From: Anaerolineae bacterium | Lineage (GTDB): Bacteria; Chloroflexota; Anaerolineae; Aggregatilineales; UBA2796 | DNA length: 45,635 bases | Reading direction: 5' to 3' | Assembly (NCBI GenBank): GCA_019637615.1 | Contig: JAHBVJ010000045.1 | Span: 1 to 45,635 of the forward strand | Shown here: in pieces, positions 39,365 through 45,635 of the stretch | How the letters are laid out: each line of letters starts with the position of its first letter | Position numbering within the stretch: the stretch's first letter is position 1 | Program-made: the position numbers and the translations under genes | The notes under the pieces: model-generated | The model's database searches: none | Seen by the model: the letters and a program-made list of their open reading frames with translations, nothing else | What the model was told of the DNA's origin: nothing

Positions 39365-40789
39365 TCAATGGGCGAGGAGTACCAAGAGCAGCGCCGCCAG
39401 CATCATGAAGATGATCACGCCCGCGATCACCCAACTGCCCTCGACGGGCTGCGTTTCTTCAGGTTTTTCGTCGGGCTGTGTGGCGACGCGCTGCATCCCC
39501 TTGCCGGGATCGCCAACACGTTTGGCGACAATGATGGCGTCATTATCGCGTTTGACCACGACAGGAGCGGCGGGTGCGGTCGTGATCGGCGCGCTGATCT
39601 GACTCGCGGCGGGCTGCTTGGCGCGGGTGGCGTTGAGCTGGTTGCGCTGCGCAACCGTGCCGACGAAGAAACCGCAACGCTTGCAAAACGTGTAACTGGC
39701 AGGATTTTCTGCGCCACAATTGCGACACAGCTTGACACCATCGAGCGTAAGCTGCGGGAGCGGGGTTTGCATAGGCACGGGCGCGGTATTGCTCGTACCG
39801 CCGATGGAGCGTCGTCCAGAGATGACCGCGCCGGAACCCGCCGAAGGCACCGCCACCGAGGTATCGACGCCCGCTGTTGGTTGCAGCGCAGCGAGTGCAT
39901 CTTTCCATGTCGCCAGCGCAGGGCTATCCGCCAGCGTGGGACTATTCCATGCCTGTTCAAATAAACTGGCGATGTCGTCGCTGTAATGATCGCGCAGGGC
40001 TTGGCTCATCAGGCGGAAACGGGCGCTGGCAGGGTCTTGCATCTCGGCGCTGGCGAAAAAGTGCTCATCAGCGCTGTTCTGGCGCAAGCGCGCATCTGAC
40101 CAGCCGAGCATCTCCGCGAGCAGCATCGCCGCCGCGAACCGATCACCGTTGGCGTTCCACTGCCCGCGTTCACGCCCCTGCTTGTGCTGGTAGCCGTCCT
40201 GTCCGGCGGGTGCTTCGACGGGCGGCGGCTGATCCGGCCCGTAGATTTCTTCGATGTCTACCAACTGCACATCGCTGTTGCGCCGATCCACCATGACGTT
40301 GGCACCTGCTATATCGGTATGCGCCAAGCCTTGCGCTTCCATCGCGGCTAACACGCCGGACAGCGACTGTGCCAGCCGGATGCTCTCGTTGGATGAGATG
40401 GGCGCTTTGCTGGTGATCAGGTCATACCACGTCATCCCCGGCAGCCACGGCATTAACATGCCATATTCGAGCGCGGGATACTGGGCGATGAGCGGGGCAT
40501 GGGTGGCGTTGGTAAAGACCGTCCGGCGCGCGGCTTTCATCCCCGGCAGATCAGCATATTTATGCAGCATGGTCGCCACCGTGACCAGCTCCGGCACGCG
40601 ATATTTGAGCTTGAAATACTTGAGCGCCATGCGTTCATTATCCGGCGCGGCGAGCTGGATCACGAAGCCACGTGCGCCGCGCTGAAGATAGGGGATGCCG
40701 GGGAGCGCGGGATGCTCCGTCACGCGGTAAGACTTGCCCTCGATGGTGATGCGTTCGTTGGCTTCTACTTTGATCTGCGCACGGCTCAT
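39365..40789 (-). CDS. TerY-P-type protein kinase with C-terminal zinc ribbon and membrane anchor
   Basis: The 474-residue protein starts at ATG 40789. A kinase-like fold at about 15-330 has MALKYFK (K57), PWLPGMTWYDLI, AHTDIAGANVMVD (HTD replacing HRD, D159, N164), and LVDIEEIYG (DIE instead of DFG). Activity is possible but atypical. After a linker comes a zinc ribbon LCRNCGAENPASYTFCKRCG with two CxxC pairs, another linker, and one membrane segment at the end (VIAGVIIFMMLAALLLVLLA). It is the third gene of the vWA/PP2C/kinase run on the minus strand, 13 bp after the phosphatase. Such triads (TerY-P) are described in Ter-linked stress systems. Targets unknown. Confidence 0.85.
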   Translation of the reverse strand: MSRAQIKVEANERITIEGKSYRVTEHPALPGIPYLQRGARGFVIQLAAPDNERMALKYFKLKYRVPELVTVATMLHKYADLPGMKAARRTVFTNATHAPLIAQYPALEYGMLMPWLPGMTWYDLITSKAPISSNESIRLAQSLSGVLAAMEAQGLAHTDIAGANVMVDRRNSDVQLVDIEEIYGPDQPPPVEAPAGQDGYQHKQGRERGQWNANGDRFAAAMLLAEMLGWSDARLRQNSADEHFFASAEMQDPASARFRLMSQALRDHYSDDIASLFEQAWNSPTLADSPALATWKDALAALQPTAGVDTSVAVPSAGSGAVISGRRSIGGTSNTAPVPMQTPLPQLTLDGVKLCRNCGAENPASYTFCKRCGFFVGTVAQRNQLNATRAKQPAASQISAPITTAPAAPVVVKRDNDAIIVAKRVGDPGKGMQRVATQPDEKPEETQPVEGSWVIAGVIIFMMLAALLLVLLAH

Positions 40790-40802
40790 AAATACACTCG
40801 CG

Positions 40803-42008
40803 CTAACGCTGCACGAACAAGATGATCCAGCCGATGGAAAGCGCCGCCGCAAGGATCAACGACAGAACCAAGATCGGGGCAACACGAAAGGGACGCGGCG
40901 GGAGCGCTACCTTCAATGTCACACTTTCCCCATTCATCGTGACAATTTCCGCGACGGAGAGCTGCACCTTCAGGGGTTCACTCCACAGACCGGGTGGATA
41001 CTCGTTGGAAAGAGCTTGGACACTGCATTGAACACCGCCCATCGCCAGATCGACGGGCAGGAAATAGGTGTTGATGGGAACATCCACCGTCCATTGGGCG
41101 TCGTTGGTTTCTAGCTTGACGCGGTAGGCCGTCGCTTCGGGTATTTCGCTCCACAACAAGGTGGTTTCTTGCAATTGAAGCTGCTGGAGGATCGGGGCGG
41201 GCAGCGGCTCCCCCAATTTGACGGTCTGGAAGGCCACGTCGAAGACCGACACGTCATCGCTGGCGGGCGCGGCACCGAGATCGATGGCTAACTGATCGAG
41301 GCTGGCAAGTGAAAGCGTGCGCAGCGCATCGGTGCGGCTGCCAATGCCGTCGCTGTGGACGGTCAGGCGGGTGACGCCGTTCAAGGAGCGCACCAAAGTA
41401 TGCGCGTAGCCTTCACCCGCGCCGCTTTTCGGCCCGATGCGGCTCGACCAGCGCTCTTTCGTTTCCCAAACCGCGTCGGGGATGTCCATCGCCGCACCGT
41501 GATTGTCCCACAGCCAGAAGCGCATGTCGCCCATCCAGCAGATCGCCAACTGCCGCGCCGCTAGATCGATGCGCCCCGCGATGAACATGGCTTCGCTACC
41601 GTTTTCGCGCTTACGCTCCAAGGCATCTTTGAGCATGGGCGGCAAGCTCGATTTCAGCGGTTTGATCTGCACCTGCGCGTTGGCGTCGTCCACCCACGCT
41701 TTCAACATGCGGTCAAGCTCGGTGTCGAAGGCCGCGTCATCGGTGATCGTCAGCCCCGCCAACCACGCGACGAGATGCTCCCCGATGTAACGCGCCGCCA
41801 GATCGCCGTAGAAGGACTGGCTGACGCCATCACACACGGCAAAGGTTAGCCGCTGCCCGTCGTGGGCATAGCAGATGAAATCTTGCCCCGGCGCGTTGTT
41901 CTTCTTCGAGTCGCGCGAGCGGTCAAACAGATACGTTAGCACCAGCCCCGGCAGTAGTTCGCGCCGTGCCGGTGTATCCGTATCTTGGTTGATGGTCACA
42001 ATGGTCAT
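40803..42008 (-). CDS. PP2C-type protein phosphatase with membrane anchor, TerY-P triad
   Basis: The 401-residue protein has an N-terminal PP2C-like domain (about 1-260): GQDFICYAHD (metal Asp), TFAVCDGVSQSFYGDLAA (D60-G61), HSDGIGSR, ASDDVSVFDVAF (C-terminal DD). These metal positions suggest an active Mn/Mg-dependent Ser/Thr phosphatase. A beta-rich module (about 295-370; ATAYRVKLETNDAQWTVDVP) resembles fibronectin III, and the last segment (LVLSLILAAALSIGWIILFV) is a membrane anchor. It lies between the vWA gene (92 bp upstream) and the kinase (13 bp downstream), as expected for reversal of the kinase's phosphorylation. Confidence 0.85.
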   Translation of the reverse strand: MTIVTINQDTDTPARRELLPGLVLTYLFDRSRDSKKNNAPGQDFICYAHDGQRLTFAVCDGVSQSFYGDLAARYIGEHLVAWLAGLTITDDAAFDTELDRMLKAWVDDANAQVQIKPLKSSLPPMLKDALERKRENGSEAMFIAGRIDLAARQLAICWMGDMRFWLWDNHGAAMDIPDAVWETKERWSSRIGPKSGAGEGYAHTLVRSLNGVTRLTVHSDGIGSRTDALRTLSLASLDQLAIDLGAAPASDDVSVFDVAFQTVKLGEPLPAPILQQLQLQETTLLWSEIPEATAYRVKLETNDAQWTVDVPINTYFLPVDLAMGGVQCSVQALSNEYPPGLWSEPLKVQLSVAEIVTMNGESVTLKVALPPRPFRVAPILVLSLILAAALSIGWIILFVQR

Positions 42009-42100
42009 GGCGCGGTGTTACGTCCAACTAGTGTCGCACATGACGCCACTTTCAGGCGTCATGCGGATAACCCGATAGTGCGAAAACGACCGAAATCGGC

Positions 42101-42850
42101 TCAGGCGACGGGTGTAGCGCCGCTCATGGTGAAGGCCATCCGGATCAGCTCTTTATTTTGCGCCGGGAACATCATGGGCGCGTCGGCTTGCAACTGGTAG
42201 CCGAATTCCAGCATCTCGCCGCGATACGCTTCGGGGATCGGGGACGACATCCGCAGCAGCGCCCGCGCATAGTCGTTGGCGAGGTCGGCTTCGTTGACCA
42301 GACCGGGCCATGTGAAGACATCAGTGACGGGCTGCTTCAACAGCTTATCCGAAATGAAGATGTTTTCGACCAGCACCGTGCCGTCATTGGTGCCCAAGCC
42401 CATGATGCGCTGCACAATCGGGGTCGGATCGTCACCCTGATACTCGCCATCGGTCATATGACAGATCAGCGGGGCGGGATGACCCTGCATGTAAGGTAGT
42501 TCTTGCGTCAGGAGTTGTTCGGCGGCGAGGAATGCGCCCGCCGTGTTGGTGCCGCCGCGCGGGGAGAATTCCGGCACGCCGTCGCGCACGAATTGGTCGA
42601 TGGTGCGGATGCCGCCGAGTACGTCATGCACCTGTGACTCGTAGGCGTAGATGGCTAACCGATAGCGCGGTGAGACGGATTCGCCCTTGGTGGAACGGGC
42701 GACCATCTCAGTGGCGATCTCTTGCAGCGCGTCGGAGACGATCTCCACACGCCGCTTATCCCCTAACATCTGGCTCATCGATCCGCTGATGTCCAAGAGG
42801 TAAATGATCAACACAGGGGTCGTCGAAGTGGCGACGGCAGTATAAGACAT
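42101..42850 (-). CDS. TerY-like vWA-domain protein
   Basis: The 249-residue protein is a single von Willebrand A domain. The MIDAS motif is DISGSM (D20, S22, S24), the Thr is in RGGTNTAG, and the third-site Asp in HMTDGEYQGD. It is similar to TerY of tellurite-resistance loci. The start is ATG 42850, where GAGGAG lies 8 nt upstream; the longer frame begins in noncoding DNA. It opens the operon of vWA, PP2C and kinase. In this family the vWA protein is thought to be an adaptor or substrate of the kinase and phosphatase. No TerB/TerD genes are visible in the window. Confidence 0.88.
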   Translation of the reverse strand: MSYTAVATSTTPVLIIYLLDISGSMSQMLGDKRRVEIVSDALQEIATEMVARSTKGESVSPRYRLAIYAYESQVHDVLGGIRTIDQFVRDGVPEFSPRGGTNTAGAFLAAEQLLTQELPYMQGHPAPLICHMTDGEYQGDDPTPIVQRIMGLGTNDGTVLVENIFISDKLLKQPVTDVFTWPGLVNEADLANDYARALLRMSSPIPEAYRGEMLEFGYQLQADAPMMFPAQNKELIRMAFTMSGATPVA

Positions 42851-43114
42851 AAAGGGCTGCTCCTCATCATTGGACGTAACCTGCACAATGACACAGATCG
42901 TACACCATCAGCGTAAAGCTGGCGACTCCTCGCGTGAGGATGGTAGTTGGGAGGGCTTGTCCGAATGGCGTTAAGGTTTGTCACGATTTTTTGCGCGTCC
43001 ACCGCCAAGAGGCTGCTCCCCGCACCGCCAAAGCCTAATTCTGATGGTGGTATCTGTTGCGCCGCTCCCCGGCTTGCTGTAAAGTAACTTCGCGCAGTGT
43101 TGGCAGGGGGCAAA

Positions 43115-44260
43115 ATGGCACTGTTCGACGGCAAGATCAGCTTGAAAACCAGCATTGAAGAAGCGTGGAAAGCTGCGCAACAAACACTCACGCCTGCCGA
43201 GAAGATTGTGTCCAGCACGCCGAATGCCGCGTTCGCCGCGATGGACAGTGTGCTCGGCTACCTGTATATTTTCCGCACCCGCTCGAACGGCGAGATCGCC
43301 CTCCGGCTGCTGATCGATGAGGCTCCACGCGTTCGGGAGATATTCCGCACATACAAAGGCTCCGATGCGCTGGAAATGCTGGCGACGTTGGGCAGCGCTG
43401 ACGACGCCTACATGCAACGCATTGAGCAGCTCGGCAAACAGCGCCTGAAGCATATCGAGGAAGTGATCGACAGCGCCTTGAATATCGATCTGCTGTTGGA
43501 CGCATACCCACCAGCAGACAAGGCCGCCGAGCCGCCGAAAAGTAGGTCGAAAGACGTGTCCATCGTGCCCGCTGTGAGCATGGTACAAAGCCCACCCGCT
43601 CCCGATTGGCTCACGGGGTTGTCATCTGCCATCCCGCCGGAAGGCCGCTCAAACGCGCCGAAGGTGATCGCTTCGCCGTATGCCGAACCTATCGTCTCGG
43701 ATCGACGGCAGTTGTGGTGGATCGTGGGCATCCTCAGCGTTATCCTTGTGATCGGGCTGGTTATCCTGATCATGGTGGTGTCGGGGGCGAACGCGGATCG
43801 CAGTTACGAGGGACAATGGTTCTCGCTCAAGTTACCCGCCGGATGGAGTAAAATTGCACCGGACAACCGCGCGGAGGTGTGTGGCAGAGAGGGTGCATGT
43901 TCGCTGATCATCGGCAAAGACCCCTATCATTTCGTGGCGATCTATTTCAAGATCGAGACGAGCGCGACGCCGATGACACTCAAGGACATTGAAACGGGCT
44001 ATTGGTTCAATTTTCAGGCGCAGCATCCGGATTATCATTTCAATTACCAGAATAGCGACACGTTGCGTGGTCATCCCGCCGTAGTTATCGAGTATGTAGT
44101 GCCGCGCGGGCCAGACTATAACCATTTTAAGCGGTATATCACCGTGCTCAATCCGACCACGACACTGCATGTGGTGACTTACGGGGTGAGTTCGTCCCAG
44201 TATCGGGACGCCGAGAACAGCATCGTCCAAATCTTGAGCATCCTTACCATCAACTCATAG
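43115..44260 (+). CDS. Single-span membrane protein, PsbP/DcrB-like outer domain
   Basis: The 381-residue protein has a cytosolic helical N-terminal part (1-150, about EEAWKAAQQTLTPAEKIV and RQRLKHIEEVID-like helices), a proline-rich linker, one membrane span at about 200-225 (WWIVGILSVILVIGLVILIM), and an outer domain starting YEGQWFSLKLPAGWSKIAP, the pattern of PsbP/DcrB-like domains. Function unknown. Start ATG 43115 has GGGGG 6 nt upstream; the upstream GTG lacks support. It is divergent from the triad across 264 bp and 13 bp from the SDR gene, so it may be a sensor or partner of the triad. Confidence 0.7.
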   Translation: MALFDGKISLKTSIEEAWKAAQQTLTPAEKIVSSTPNAAFAAMDSVLGYLYIFRTRSNGEIALRLLIDEAPRVREIFRTYKGSDALEMLATLGSADDAYMQRIEQLGKQRLKHIEEVIDSALNIDLLLDAYPPADKAAEPPKSRSKDVSIVPAVSMVQSPPAPDWLTGLSSAIPPEGRSNAPKVIASPYAEPIVSDRRQLWWIVGILSVILVIGLVILIMVVSGANADRSYEGQWFSLKLPAGWSKIAPDNRAEVCGREGACSLIIGKDPYHFVAIYFKIETSATPMTLKDIETGYWFNFQAQHPDYHFNYQNSDTLRGHPAVVIEYVVPRGPDYNHFKRYITVLNPTTTLHVVTYGVSSSQYRDAENSIVQILSILTINS

Positions 44261-44273
44261 AAAGCCGTGAATC

Positions 44274-44972
44274 GTGAAACGTACTGCAATCGTCACTGGC
44301 GCAAATCGTGGGATCGGCTATGAAATCTGCCGTCAACTGGCAGACGAGGGATTCCGCGTCATTTTGACCAGTCGTGACAAACTCAAAGGGGAGCAAGCTG
44401 TCTATGCCTTGCGCACCCTCAGCCGCGATATTGTGTATCATCAGCTTGACGTCACCGATGAGGCCAGCGTCACGACGTTGAGAGACTTCGTGACGCGCGA
44501 ATATGGCATCATTGAAGTGCTGGTTAATAACGCGGCGATCCTGCTCGATGAAGGTAAACGGCTGCTGGACGAAGACTTGAGCCTCGTGCGCCAGACGATG
44601 GAAACAAATTACTACGGCGCTTTGCTGATGTGCCGCGCCTTCATCCCGCTGATGAAAGAGGCCAATTATGGGCGCGTCGTGAACATCTCGTCCGAGGCGG
44701 GATCGTTGGCGGGGATGGATGGCTACGCGCCTGCCTACAGCACTTCAAAAACGGCGCTCAATGCAATGACGCGGATCATCGCGAGTGAGTTGCAAGGCTT
44801 CAACATCAAGATCAATTCGATGTGCCCCGGTTGGGTACGCACGGAGATGGGGACTGCCAGCGCGCCGCGTTCAGCCGAAAAAGGGGCGCAGGGCGCGATC
44901 TGGCTGGCGACGCTGCCGAATGAGGGGCCGAACGGTGGCTTTTTTCAAGATGAGAAGCCGCTACGCTGGTGA
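44274..44972 (+). CDS. Short-chain dehydrogenase/reductase (carbonyl-reductase-like)
   Basis: The 232-residue classical SDR has TGANRGIG (8-15) for the cofactor, NNAA at 85-88, Ser139/140, Tyr155-x-x-x-Lys159 (YSTSK), and PGWVRTEM after it. The R in TGANRGIG and following residues favour NADPH. Similar to carbonyl reductase (CBR1-like) proteins. It starts at GTG 44274, 13 bp after the stop of the membrane-protein gene, so probably in one transcript. Substrate unknown. Confidence 0.9.
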   Translation: MKRTAIVTGANRGIGYEICRQLADEGFRVILTSRDKLKGEQAVYALRTLSRDIVYHQLDVTDEASVTTLRDFVTREYGIIEVLVNNAAILLDEGKRLLDEDLSLVRQTMETNYYGALLMCRAFIPLMKEANYGRVVNISSEAGSLAGMDGYAPAYSTSKTALNAMTRIIASELQGFNIKINSMCPGWVRTEMGTASAPRSAEKGAQGAIWLATLPNEGPNGGFFQDEKPLRW

Positions 44973-45074
44973 TTTTGCGCGAAAAGTGCCCAGTCTGAAA
45001 ATCCTGATCAACTCGCCCTTGACGATGGTGCGCCCGTAGGGTAAGATAACAGTCGTTCTCGCGAGAGAACCTTA

Positions 45075-45147
45075 GGAGCTGTGGTGTAGTGGTTAACATA
45101 TCCGCCTGTCACGTGGAAGATCGCGGGTTCGAAACCCGTCAGCTCCG
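45075..45147 (+). tRNA. tRNA-Asp (GTC)
   Basis: Cloverleaf: acceptor GGAGCTG/CAGCTCC, D-stem GTGT/ACAT, anticodon stem TCCGC/GTGGA with loop CTGTCAC (anticodon GTC), T-arm GCGGG-TTCGAAA-CCCGT (with one mismatch-tolerant pair), discriminator G. The 3' CCA is not encoded. Length 73 nt. A serine recombinase gene abuts from the right. Confidence 0.93.
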
Positions 45148-45635
45148 CCTGTGTACAAAGTATCGTTTACCTCGTCAACGTCTACCAATTCAACGGTAGA
45201 CGTTTCGTTTGCCCCTACCGCAACATGATAGTTAGCTCGTAGTGAAATGCCCACAACTTGCTCCTCGCGCACCCATACCCGCGCAACGATGAGCTTGATG
45301 AGTTCATACTGTTTCTGACGATCACCCTCGGTTGCTTCCCAATGGTCGCCAAAGTTAGTCAAGATGTCTGCTGCCGTTTCAAGGTCATCATCCGCAATCG
45401 GCGTGAGCTTCTCTAGCTCCTGTTGGAGCTTCACCCGTTCCTCAAGATAGGCGTTCTGGTCGGCAAAAAAGCCATGATCCCACCGAAAGTCCATGCGCTC
45501 GATAATCGTCTTGATTTCCTTGATACGTTCGTCAAGTTTTTGATCTCCGAGTAATTCTCCCATCGCGCTGATTATTCGCTTACGCCAATCAGCAGGCGGT
45601 TTTAGCTTTTTGAGAATTTCCACAACTTGCGCCTC
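45093..45635 (-). CDS. Serine recombinase, C-terminal part (runs off the window)
   Basis: The frame is open to the right edge; 181 residues of the C-terminal part are visible (EAQVVEILKKLKPPADWR start at the edge). There is a coiled-coil segment (DERIKEIKTIIERMDF; AYLEERVKLQQELEKL) and GDRQKQYELIKLIVARVWVR, the pattern at the end of large serine recombinases. The catalytic N-terminal domain is outside the window. The last 18 residues (GGADGFRTRDLPRDRRIC) are antisense to the tRNA, and the stop TAA lies inside the tRNA gene. The gene thus ends in the host tRNA, as expected for an element integrated at tRNA-Asp. Everything to the right is probably element DNA. Confidence 0.8.
   Translation of the reverse strand, partial: EAQVVEILKKLKPPADWRKRIISAMGELLGDQKLDERIKEIKTIIERMDFRWDHGFFADQNAYLEERVKLQQELEKLTPIADDDLETAADILTNFGDHWEATEGDRQKQYELIKLIVARVWVREEQVVGISLRANYHVAVGANETSTVELVDVDEVNDTLYTGGADGFRTRDLPRDRRIC

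Overview
The window looks like chromosomal DNA from a bacterium of the Chloroflexota, probably Anaerolineae-like. This is an inference from gene content and repeat style: eukaryotic-type kinases, a GH4 glycosidase, DUF4342, an ECF42-type sigma factor with a DGPF/YCII partner, MGT-type glycosyltransferase, and abundant short GC-rich palindromic interspersed repeats. No rRNA or taxonomic marker is present. There is one tRNA (Asp) near the right end.

Layout. 0.1-8.6 kb: a macro-domain protein, a secreted SGNH hydrolase, a tightly coupled minus-strand operon (FAD oxidoreductase, deoC, adenosine deaminase), an XRE/MmyB-like regulator with an MBL hydrolase, a secreted FGE-fold protein, a DUF4342 protein and a response regulator. 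8.6-21.8 kb: a GNAT-like/MFS/receiver operon, MarR with a geranylgeranyl-reductase-like flavoprotein, a large Ser/Thr kinase with HEAT-like repeats, ECF sigma with YCII partner, a macrolide-type glycosyltransferase divergent from a flavin monooxygenase, and a mercuric-reductase-like disulfide oxidoreductase. 21.8-33 kb: an accessory region rich in interspersed palindromes and nested MITE-like elements, interleaved with a ROK regulator, a split CUT1 sugar ABC transporter (binding protein, then about 780 bp of nested repeats, then two permeases), a PHP-type metallohydrolase and two secreted or membrane proteins of unknown function. 33-39.3 kb: an ABC-F protein behind what looks like a leader-peptide/terminator attenuator, a LacI regulator with a self-operator, a GH4 glycosidase, a BadF-type sugar kinase and BioY. 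39.3-45.6 kb: a vWA / PP2C / kinase-zinc-ribbon triad (TerY-P type), a membrane protein, an SDR, tRNA-Asp, and the end of an element-borne serine recombinase whose 3' end runs antisense into the tRNA.

How the parts work together. The 1.7-4.7 kb operon fits purine deoxynucleoside catabolism. The 24.6-38.5 kb block fits uptake of an oligosaccharide (ROK-controlled ABC transporter without its own ATPase) and its breakdown (GH4, sugar kinase, LacI). The 39-43 kb triad is a reversible Ser/Thr phosphorylation module with a vWA adaptor.

The most unusual signal is the 22.9-32.9 kb repeat landscape. Two TIR-bearing non-autonomous element families (called A and B here) sit inside one another. At three different host palindromes the A element begins exactly at the palindrome centre. 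No transposase is present in the window. The second candidate is the ABC-F leader at 33.0-33.3 kb: consensus promoter, 43-codon leader ORF with strong SD, and a perfect intrinsic terminator 44 nt before the ABC-F start codon.
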